Position numbers and translations under genes: made by a program
Shown here: positions 1 through 6,091 of the stretch, in pieces
Layout: the number at the start of each line of letters is the position of its first letter
Numbering within the stretch: the first letter of the stretch is position 1
Notes under the pieces: generated by a model
What the model saw: the letters and a program-made list of their open reading frames with translations, nothing else
What the model was told of the DNA's origin: nothing
The model's database searches: none
Assembly: GCA_027005175.1 (NCBI GenBank)
Contig: JALTMC010000727.1
Location: forward strand, 1-11,613
Direction: 5' to 3'
Source of the DNA: Myxococcales bacterium
GTDB taxonomy: Bacteria > Myxococcota_C > UBA6777
Length of the DNA stretch: 11,613 nt

Positions 1-128
1 CGACCTGCGTCTTGGCGCAAGCCCGGATGATTCATGAACTTTCGGGTTTGTTCGAATGCGTCTGGTATGCCCAGTATATAGGGATAGATTCTCGTGCTTG
101 TGGTTTGCAACATCTCGACATGGAGTAA
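1..128 (+). CDS. C-terminal fragment of an unidentified protein
   Basis: An open frame entering from the left edge (first full codon at 3) runs for 41 codons to TAA at 126-128. The other two + frames close within the first 35 bases or so, so this is the only candidate for a gene crossing the edge. The readable tail contains ARMIHELSGLFECVWYAQ. A leucine-rich helix followed by an aromatic 'LFExxWYA' segment loosely resembles the end of DUF4129-type domains of bacterial transglutaminase-like proteins, but this is only an impression from a short stretch and no function is assigned. No ribosome binding site or start is visible because the gene begins outside the window. It converges on the lipoprotein gene ending at 329. 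Confidence 0.45.
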   Translation, partial: TCVLAQARMIHELSGLFECVWYAQYIGIDSRACGLQHLDME

Positions 129-328
129 GCGGAACGCAGCCGTGCCTGAGGAGGGCTCTTTCACTGGTGTTACTGGTACTGTTGCTTTTCAATGGTAGTA
201 TCCTATTTTGACTTGCTTAGAGCCCCTTCAAGGGACTTGCCCATGGGCTATATTCGAAAGCTCTGGAGTCTCGGTCTTGCTTCTCCGGTTCAGTGGATCT
301 CGCAATGAACAATATGCATCATCCGGCA

Positions 329-2314
329 CTACCGGCACTCTTGTCTTTTGGATATTGTTATTGCAGAACATTTTCCTACGTCGAACCGGCATCGTTCCAC
401 CCATCTTCCCGTTTTGCCACATGCGGGGCTAGGCTGAAGAAAACCGATGTCAATTACCGCGCTTTTGCAATTGTTGCAAGAGCCTGGCTTTGTATATCGT
501 TGAGATTGCTTGCCGTCACAGTTGTAATCGAAGCTACCATCGCCTCGATGATTGACAAAGAATGCAAACTGTCCTGGACGTGCCATGGCGTTCTTGTCAT
601 AACAATCCTTGGAGTTGGAGACATATCCAGGAGGTGGGGCACAAGCTTTGATGGGACTTTTGATGTCACCGTAATTATCCCCATCAGAGTCTTTGTAGAA
701 GGTGTATTGAGCGGCACCATCGTCGATTTTTCCATTGCAGTTGTCATCGCGTCCATTGCAAATCTCAACTCTTGGTTGATAGCTCGGTGGGCAGGTCAAC
801 TTGCCCGATTGGCAGGCCCAAAAGCCTGTTGCACAAATCCCAGGCCTGTTGGTTTTGCAAGCCTGGCCTTGTTGTGGATAAGCCTCATCAACGAAGCCGT
901 CACAGTCGTCGTCGATCTTGTTGCATGTCTCGCTGCGCGGTAGGACCTGCCCAATGCAGGCTCCCCATTTTTTGTTGCTACCACAGGTCTGTATGCCATC
1001 CTTGCAGATCCCCTTCTTTCGAGAGAGCGCGGTTCCGTCGTAGCAGCTGCGGCGTTTTCCTGGCGTGCAGAGGTTGGCGCAGTTTTCGTCCACCCGCCCA
1101 TTGCAGTCGTTATCTTTGCCGTCACATTTCTTTTCGAGCTTCTCGTAAGCACTGTTTTGTCGTTGGTAGTCTGCGATGGTACAAGGCAACCAGCCTCGTT
1201 TGCTGTCACATCGCTTCACAGCACCAATACAGGCCCCTTTGGCGACAGGGTTGCACAGAGGAGGTGACAGACCCTCGTCCGTTTGTCCGTCGCAGTCATC
1301 ATCTTTGCCATTGCAGTCTTCTGCCCGAGGCAGTAGCATCCCTGCACAATCGAGCCAACTTCCTCCAGCAGAACAGTACTGACGACCTGTGTAACAGATG
1401 CCTTTGCAAACCCACTTGCCTGTCACAACAGTGCAAGGTTGCTTTGTGGGTGGGATTCCTGGGATGCTGCTATAACATGGACGCCATGTTCCCGGTTTGC
1501 ACACCTTGCAGGCATCGTCGACCTTACCGTTGCAGTCATTGTCTTTCTTGTCGCAACGTTCAAAGTCAGGGAAGATCTGGTTGTTACAGACACCCCATTT
1601 GCCCGTGCTGTTGCAAGTCTGCGTTCCCTTCTTACAAAGTCCAACACCACCTGTCCCAGCAGGTCCTGTGTAGCAAAGCCTCTTCTGACCCTTGCTACAC
1701 TTCACACAGCCTTCGTCGATCGCTCCATTGCAGTTGTTGTCGAGGCTGTCACACTGTTCTTCCTGGGGGATCTTCTGATCCTGACAGGGGCCCCACTTCT
1801 TACTGACTTGGCAGATGCGAATACCCGCTGTACAAACCCCCTGACCCTGTGTCCCGCGAGGTCCTGTATAACAGGCTTGTGCCTCTCCGGGCTTGCAATG
1901 ACAGGTCTCATCGATCTGACCATTGCAGTCGTTGTCTCGGCCATCGCAGACCTCTTTCTCGGGTACGTTTTGCCCCACACAATCGCCCCAGACATCGTCC
2001 ACACAGAGTTGCTCGCCAGGGCGACATCCTCCTTTGTTTCTCGTGCTTTGTGGACCTGTATAACAAGACCGACGCTGGCCTGTCTCACAGCGACCGGATG
2101 AACCACCGTCACCCGCCCCCTTTTCGCTGGAACCACTCTTTTCACTCCCTGCAAGCTCGCAGATACCTTTGGCTAGCACACATACATACGCTGCCGTCTT
2201 GGGGCAATCACTCGTCTCATAACACAAAGTCACCTTTGGCTTACTACAATGCATTAAACCTGGCACAAACAGGAAACCTAAAAAAACAAAGAAAAATACA
2301 TTCCGGCGTGCCAT
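329..2314 (-). CDS. Large cysteine-rich lipoprotein with seven MopE-type metal-binding modules
   Basis: Predicted secreted, probably outer-membrane-anchored protein of 661 aa; function unknown. The start is set at ATG 2314 because an AAGGAG sits 8 nt upstream; GTG 2323 and ATG 2320 lie on or too near that site. A hydrophobic signal (about residues 5-20) leads to GLMHC (Cys23), an imperfect lipobox with His at -1. After a Ser/Gly-rich linker (53-74) come repeating units of the form 'CYTGPxGTxGxGxC...WGxC...P..E.CDGxDNDCNGxxDE'. The acidic motif occurs seven times, near residues 123, 188, 254, 334, 397, 464 and 519. The C-terminus has a thrombospondin-3-like DSDGDNYGD (542-550) and a PPGYVSNSKDC segment, typical of the MopE family (copper binding in Methylococcus MopE; metal binding is inferred here). 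It is divergent from a shorter relative at 3068. Confidence 0.9.
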   Translation of the reverse strand: MARRNVFFFVFLGFLFVPGLMHCSKPKVTLCYETSDCPKTAAYVCVLAKGICELAGSEKSGSSEKGAGDGGSSGRCETGQRRSCYTGPQSTRNKGGCRPGEQLCVDDVWGDCVGQNVPEKEVCDGRDNDCNGQIDETCHCKPGEAQACYTGPRGTQGQGVCTAGIRICQVSKKWGPCQDQKIPQEEQCDSLDNNCNGAIDEGCVKCSKGQKRLCYTGPAGTGGVGLCKKGTQTCNSTGKWGVCNNQIFPDFERCDKKDNDCNGKVDDACKVCKPGTWRPCYSSIPGIPPTKQPCTVVTGKWVCKGICYTGRQYCSAGGSWLDCAGMLLPRAEDCNGKDDDCDGQTDEGLSPPLCNPVAKGACIGAVKRCDSKRGWLPCTIADYQRQNSAYEKLEKKCDGKDNDCNGRVDENCANLCTPGKRRSCYDGTALSRKKGICKDGIQTCGSNKKWGACIGQVLPRSETCNKIDDDCDGFVDEAYPQQGQACKTNRPGICATGFWACQSGKLTCPPSYQPRVEICNGRDDNCNGKIDDGAAQYTFYKDSDGDNYGDIKSPIKACAPPPGYVSNSKDCYDKNAMARPGQFAFFVNHRGDGSFDYNCDGKQSQRYTKPGSCNNCKSAVIDIGFLQPSPACGKTGRWVERCRFDVGKCSAITISKRQECR

Positions 2315-2355
2315 GGGCATCACTCCTTTGCCTTGTCGCTGTCATCACAATATCT

Positions 2356-2516
2356 TAGAACACTGACTGGTGTGCTGTCGGTCGTAAAAACAGCCATTTA
2401 CGCCGCCTGACTTCGTTATGTCTTCTCGGAATAGCGAACGTATGCCTCGGCGGCATGCCTTGCCAGGCTCGCTACTGACCGATTTTATTCGATTCATCAC
2501 ACCAGTCAGTGTTCTA
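2356..2516. repeat. 161-bp element bounded by perfect 19-bp inverted repeats
   Basis: TAGAACACTGACTGGTGTG at 2356-2374 is repeated exactly in inverse orientation at 2498-2516, enclosing 123 bp. Near the centre is a further small dyad, ATGCC-TCGGC-GGCAT (2442-2456). No open frame of recognisable type lies inside. The architecture fits a miniature inverted-repeat element or a large cruciform/RNA hairpin. No clear target-site duplication is visible beside the ends. It begins about 40 bp upstream of the start of the lipoprotein gene at 2314, so it probably falls in that gene's promoter or leader. Confidence 0.75.
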
Positions 2517-2828
2517 GGGACAATCACCTTTCCTGGCTTCTCCTCCGTCATTCCATCTACAATCTATTCGATAAAACGGTCCGATGGAAGGTGGACCATC
2601 ATCATACTTCCAATTCTTCTGCAAGTATCTGCGAAATGAACTTGCAAAACGAATTATTCTTGCTCATAACGCCAACTCGCATGATTCACAAACATCCTGC
2701 TACGGCTCGTCAGTTCGGTGGTTTATCAGCCCGGTGGTTTGCCACTTGCGAGGGCGATCCTGTGCCTTCTTTGTCTCTGCTCGGACTTTTTGTTGCTTCG
2801 CGATGAACAACGTGAATCCTATCCATGA

Positions 2829-2857
2829 TTGACGTTTGTAACAATCACAGGTTAAGA
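2829..2857 (+). promoter_or_regulatory. Weak candidate promoter for the lipoprotein gene at 3068
   Basis: TTGACG (2829-2834), a 17-nt spacer, then TTAAGA (2852-2857). The -35 box and spacing are good but the -10 box is poor. A start here would give a leader of about 200 nt containing the direct-repeat pair and hairpin at 2874-2986. Confidence 0.25.
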
Positions 2858-2873
2858 ACCCATTTCCACGAGT

Positions 2874-2986
2874 CATGTTTCTTTATGGGTCGCGAGTTTT
2901 GGGACATGAGACCCCGTCTGAACTGGAGGAGTGGCAACTCCCTCCATGTTTCTTCTTTATGGGTTGTGAGTTTTGAGACACGAGAC
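2874..2986 (+). repeat. Imperfect direct repeat pair flanking a hairpin
   Basis: Copies at 2874-2912 (39 bp) and 2945-2986 (42 bp, with a 3-bp insertion) both begin CATGTTTCTT, share TTTATGGGT and GAGTTTTG, and end CGAGAC or TGAGAC. Their starts are 71 bp apart. Between them GGAGGAGT (2925-2932) pairs with ACTCCCTCC (2937-2945) around a GGCA loop with one bulged C. The second copy ends about 80 bp before the start of the gene at 3068. Confidence 0.7.
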
Positions 2987-3067
2987 ACACGCCTGATTCT
3001 GTGATAAGTAGAGGTAATTGGTTTTTCTAATGAAATACGAAGGCTACGGTGGAATAGAAGGTTTGTG

Positions 3068-4516
3068 ATGCTTCGCTTGTGTTGGTTTCTCTTGGGTTGT
3101 TGTTTGTGGATGGCAGGGCCTGTTGGTTGTTCCAAAGAACCGGATTGTCGCTTTGATGGGGACTGCTCTAGATCTGGAGCTCAATGTGCGAATGGAGTTT
3201 GCGTTGCACAAGAGCGGGTGTCTGTGGAGAGAGTCCTTCCTGATATCGCGACCACAGAGGCGGAATGCCAGGATGGTCATCAGCGAACTTGCTACAGTGG
3301 TTCATCGGGCCAGCGCAAGGGCATCTGCAAGCAGGGAAAACAATTTTGTGTGGGGGGGAGGTGGGGAGACTGTCAAGGTGAGATCCTACCCAAAGCCAAA
3401 GAAGAGTGCAATGATCTTGACGACAATTGCAATGGAACGGTTGACGAAGGGTGTAACTGCAAACCTGGCCAGGAGAAGGACTGCTATGTCGGCCCGGAAG
3501 GTACAGGCGGTAAGGGGATTTGTCGAAAGGGAAAGCAGGTTTGTGAAAGGGGTGGACAGTGGGGGGCCTGCAAGGGGAGTGTCTCTCCCACCAACGAAGA
3601 GTGTGACGGCAAAGACAACAACTGTGATGGCTCCATTGATGAGGAGTTATTTCAAGACTGTTATGAAGGACCAGCCAATACCGTCGGAGTGGGCGTGTGC
3701 CAAAAAGGTCGAAAGACCTGTAACCATGGCACGTACGGAGCGTGTCTGGGGCAGGCCGTACCCAAGAAGGAGATCTGTAACAATCGCAAAGATGACGACT
3801 GTGATGGTGTTGTGGATGAGGGACCAGGTCGCGCACTTGCGTTTTCTGGCTCAGGTCAATCGGTGACCATACCTCATCACAATAGCCTCAATTTGTTAGA
3901 TAGTTTCACAATGGAGCTTTGGTACAATTTTGAGGGTGTTGGTTCAAAATCTTTGATGATCCTGATCAACAAACACAAGAATGGTGAAAACACGAGCGGC
4001 TACCATCTCAAGATTCAAAACCCCAATAACGAGTGTGCTTTGAGCTGGTGGAAAGGAAACACAGGCGGTCTTTTGAAATTTGGGGCCTGTCCTACGAAAC
4101 GTTGGGCTCATATCGCATTTGTCTACGAACACACAGCTCAGCAGTACCATTTTTATATTGATGGAAAGCGTGTCAAAAATGGGAAGATGCAATTACCTCT
4201 CGCGATAGGGGCCAACACGTTTCCGCTGGTCTTGGGGACGGAAAGTGGCTCTACCGGAACGCCTGATTTTCGAGGAAAGATGGCAGCGATTCGGATCTCT
4301 CGTGTGGCTCGCTATACAGGTGCATCTTTCTCTCCTTCCTGTACTTTTTCCAATGACTCTCAAACAGTTGGTTTGTGGAACCTTGATGATGGGGGTGGGA
4401 CTCGTGTGAAGGACCTCTCCAGCAATGGTAACCATGGAGCATTGTCGGGAGCTACCTGGGACAGCGGTCGAAGCTGTAACGCGATCAAACCGGGTGAGGG
4501 ATGTTCCAAGGAGTGA
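3068..4516 (+). CDS. Lipoprotein with three MopE-type modules and a C-terminal LamG-like domain
   Basis: Predicted exported lipoprotein of 482 aa; function unknown. ATG 3068 is preferred to GTG 3065 because AGAAGG (3056-3061) is then 6 nt upstream. The signal peptide leads to GPVGC (Cys21). Cysteine-rich modules follow, with acidic motifs ECNDLDDNCNGTVDEGC (about 113), ECDGKDNNCDGSIDEE (about 178) and ICNNRKDDDCDGVVDEG (about 236), closely matching the modules of the divergent 661-aa protein. Residues 256-465 look like a concanavalin-A/LamG_3 fold: FTMELWYNF, then RWAHIAFVYEH, FYIDGKRVKNG, GKMAAIRISRVARYTG and VGLWNLDDG. Such folds often bind glycans or proteins, suggesting adhesion or matrix binding (inference). 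The 3' end coincides with a repeat that is copied 80 bp downstream. Confidence 0.9.
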   Translation: MLRLCWFLLGCCLWMAGPVGCSKEPDCRFDGDCSRSGAQCANGVCVAQERVSVERVLPDIATTEAECQDGHQRTCYSGSSGQRKGICKQGKQFCVGGRWGDCQGEILPKAKEECNDLDDNCNGTVDEGCNCKPGQEKDCYVGPEGTGGKGICRKGKQVCERGGQWGACKGSVSPTNEECDGKDNNCDGSIDEELFQDCYEGPANTVGVGVCQKGRKTCNHGTYGACLGQAVPKKEICNNRKDDDCDGVVDEGPGRALAFSGSGQSVTIPHHNSLNLLDSFTMELWYNFEGVGSKSLMILINKHKNGENTSGYHLKIQNPNNECALSWWKGNTGGLLKFGACPTKRWAHIAFVYEHTAQQYHFYIDGKRVKNGKMQLPLAIGANTFPLVLGTESGSTGTPDFRGKMAAIRISRVARYTGASFSPSCTFSNDSQTVGLWNLDDGGGTRVKDLSSNGNHGALSGATWDSGRSCNAIKPGEGCSKE

Positions 4517-4672
4517 TAGTCTGGAGCGCGAACTTCCCGAGCACAGTGAGGCTATGACTTGCTCCTGCTTGTGGTGAAGGATGCCCCAAGGAGTGATGGA
4601 ACTGGAGCGGTTCGTTTGTTGAAGGTGCTCTGCTTGGGTGGGAGTGTTGGGAGTGATAGGTCTGGAGCGGTT
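4493..4672 (+). repeat. Three degenerate direct repeats in the convergent gap
   Basis: The core GGAGTGATrG..CTGGAGCG occurs at about 4510-4528, 4590-4610 and 4650-4670. The first two copies extend further left (4493 and 4573, exactly 80 bp apart). Copy 1 contains the stop codon of the lipoprotein gene; copy 3 abuts the stop codon of the ParA gene at 4671. Copy 2, read in the matching frame, encodes GEGCPKE-stop, nearly the same as the real C-terminus GEGCSKE-stop. No convincing terminator hairpin was seen in the 154-bp gap. Confidence 0.75.
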
Positions 4673-5549
4673 AATGGACGGTGGTTAGGGCTGAGCCAAA
4701 GAGCATCGTGTCGATCTCTTGTGCGAGAGCTTTGTAGGCTTTGGCCCCTTGATTCTTGGGAGAGTGATGGAAGATCGACTTTCCTGCGTGCTGTGCTTTG
4801 GCGATGGCTGTTGAGACACCAACCACTGTGTTGAGAAGGAAGTCTCCATAGTTTTGACGCAATGTATCTTCAATTGTTTTGTTCATGGTCTGGTTCCGCC
4901 GGTCGAGTCGGGTTCGTACCAGCCCCAACAACTGCAACGATGGATTGAGCATCTCCTGCACAGTGGCTACCGTGTCTATGATGGCGGAGACACCGTCCAA
5001 GCTCAATACGCTCATATCACAAGGGATGATGACTTGATCCGCTGCCACCAATGCGTTGAGCGTGAGGTTGCCCAGGTTGGGTGGGCAGTCGATGATCACG
5101 ACATCAAAGTGGGTTTTGGCGACATGCAGTGCTTGCTTGAGTGCAAGCTCCTTGCCGATCTTTGTGGACAGAAGTGTCTCTGTCTCATTGAGGTGCCGAT
5201 CACTGGGAACCACCCACATGTTGTCGATTGTCGTGGGCTTACATATCTCATAAAGATCGCGCTTCTTTTGGAGCAAAAACTGACCCATGCTACCTGCCTG
5301 AGAGGCAATAGGGACCTCATGAGCGAGGCTCTTTCCAACATGCCCTTGTCCATCCATGTCGAGGAGAAGTACCCGGCGTTTGTGAAACATGGCTAACCCA
5401 ACAGCCAGATGCACCGCTGTTGTCGTTTTACCCACACCACCTTTTTGTGCGGTCACAGCAATCACATGAGCGTGCCTGTCTCCCAGTTGTTCTGTTTCTG
5501 ACGGTGTAAGCAGGCGACGTAAGTTGCCCAGCGTTCTGGTGAATGCCAT
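4671..5549 (-). CDS. parA: ParA/Soj-family partition-type ATPase (orphan)
   Basis: A 292-aa member of the ParA/MinD deviant Walker ATPases, which form ATP-bound dimers on DNA or membrane and position chromosomes, plasmids or large protein complexes. Visible motifs are Walker A with signature lysine, KGGVGKTTT (36-44); Walker A' VLLLDMDGQG (60-69), where the usual 'DPQG' is DGQG; and Walker B VVIIDCPPN (150-158). The N-terminal 28 residues (RTLGNLRRLLTPSETEQ) are a short basic/helical extension rather than a DNA-binding HTH. Length is usual for chromosomal Soj-type proteins. ATG 5549 has AGGAAG 6 nt upstream. No parB follows or precedes it and no parS-like 16-mer was seen, so it may serve a cargo other than the chromosome. 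The symbol is a family-level assignment. Confidence 0.9.
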   Translation of the reverse strand: MAFTRTLGNLRRLLTPSETEQLGDRHAHVIAVTAQKGGVGKTTTAVHLAVGLAMFHKRRVLLLDMDGQGHVGKSLAHEVPIASQAGSMGQFLLQKKRDLYEICKPTTIDNMWVVPSDRHLNETETLLSTKIGKELALKQALHVAKTHFDVVIIDCPPNLGNLTLNALVAADQVIIPCDMSVLSLDGVSAIIDTVATVQEMLNPSLQLLGLVRTRLDRRNQTMNKTIEDTLRQNYGDFLLNTVVGVSTAIAKAQHAGKSIFHHSPKNQGAKAYKALAQEIDTMLFGSALTTVH

Positions 5550-5633
5550 AGTTTCTTCCTTTTCTCTTCTCTCTACTCATAGGGATGCCTTCGTCGTGCA
5601 GGCCAATCTGATTTCTTATTGATTCTTGTGTTA

Positions 5634-5663
5634 ATTATACGATAATTATGTGATTGTCCACAA
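5634..5663 (-). promoter_or_regulatory. Predicted parA promoter with a dyad over the -35 box
   Basis: On the minus strand TTGTGG (5663-5658) is followed by an 18-nt spacer and a perfect TATAAT (5639-5634), about 85 nt before the parA start. The -35 element lies inside the dyad ATTGT-CC-ACAAT (5653-5664), a plausible operator. AATTAT recurs at 5633, 5644 and 5662. Autoregulation is inferred, not shown. Confidence 0.55.
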
Positions 5664-5901
5664 TTATCTTCCATTCTCCAGACTTGATCTGTAGTGAGAT
5701 GGAGCAAGGAAGTAAAGCAAAACGTAGGAACGTTGGTCATAAGAAACCTAAACCTTGCGACAGTCCAAAAGAAAGGTGAGGTTGTTGTTGGATGTTGAGG
5801 CTCAGGCTTGTCTCAATGGTGAACACAAATCAAGTCTGAGTTCTCTTCTGCTACCATTACGCATCTTTTTCGTTTAGGCCCCGATAATATGGGAGAAGAA
5901 C

Positions 5902-5925
5902 GGACTGTTTCAGGTCCTATTTTTT
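5902..5925 (+). terminator. Terminator-like hairpin with no obvious gene upstream
   Basis: GGACTG (5902-5907) pairs with CAGGTCC (5911-5917) with one bulged G and a TTT loop, followed by TA and a six-T run. The stem is short, so efficiency would be modest. No coding gene on the + strand ends before it. Confidence 0.35.
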
Positions 5926-5979
5926 GAACTGGGACGGTAGTGCTCCGTTGTGCTACATTTGAAGGGTCACAGGTTGACG

Positions 5980-6007
5980 TTGAGCTTGGTAGCTTTGAGT
6001 GTATAGA
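5980..6007 (+). promoter_or_regulatory. Candidate promoter of the secreted protein/matrixin operon
   Basis: TTGAGC (5980-5985), a 16-nt spacer and TATAGA (6002-6007), giving a leader of roughly 80 nt before ATG 6092. A second TTGACG lies directly upstream (5974-5979) but is spaced too far from this -10 box. Confidence 0.4.
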
Positions 6008-6091
6008 CATAAACTAGATAGAGTGGATACTTTCAACAGAGTGGCTGTTGGTTTTTGAGTGTTGCGTTGGGTTAGGCTGAAAGGGATTGAT

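Larger units (their letters stand above)
2324..3067. other. Divergent intergenic region rich in repeats
   Basis: This 744-bp stretch separates the two divergent lipoprotein genes. It contains a 161-bp inverted-repeat element (2356-2516), a pair of 39/42-bp direct repeats (2874-2912 and 2945-2986) with a hairpin between them, and a weak promoter candidate at 2829-2857. From 2517 to 2828 I see only short open frames without convincing ribosome binding sites or recognisable products, plus the octamer GGTGGTTT twice around 2720-2740. Confidence 0.7.
5550..6091. other. Divergent intergenic region between parA and the secreted-protein operon
   Basis: These 542 bp hold an AT-rich promoter block for parA (5630-5668), a terminator-like hairpin (5902-5925) and a promoter candidate for the downstream operon (5980-6007). 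The stretch 5670-5900 contains only a 26-codon open frame (5699-5779) without a good ribosome binding site. No tRNA or other known RNA was recognised. Confidence 0.6.

Noticed and set aside
293-2101. Long + strand open frames (293-943, 772-1806, 1439-2101)
   Set aside because: They lie opposite the 661-aa lipoprotein, whose repeated Cys/Asp/Gly codons keep other frames open. They show no family signature and no consistent ribosome binding site.
2345-2551. 68-codon - strand open frame upstream of the lipoprotein gene
   Set aside because: It simply spans the inverted-repeat element, has no proper ribosome binding site and matches nothing I recognise.
2584-2832. Short + strand open frames in the divergent gap
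   Set aside because: No Shine-Dalgarno, no recognisable domain, and alternative overlapping frames of similar length.
3123-3866. Overlapping frames on both strands inside the LamG lipoprotein gene
   Set aside because: Shadows of the Cys-rich coding sequence; the real frame has signal peptide, modules and the LamG domain.
4854-5396. 180-codon + strand open frame
   Set aside because: Antisense to the ParA gene, whose Walker motifs make the minus frame certain.
5630-5668. parS centromere site for the ParA gene
   Set aside because: The AT-rich block has short dyads but nothing like the conserved 16-bp parS palindrome; it is better explained as a promoter with an operator.
5699-5779. 26-codon basic open frame MEQGSKAKRRNVGHKKPKP...
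   Set aside because: No good ribosome binding site and too short to support without conservation data.
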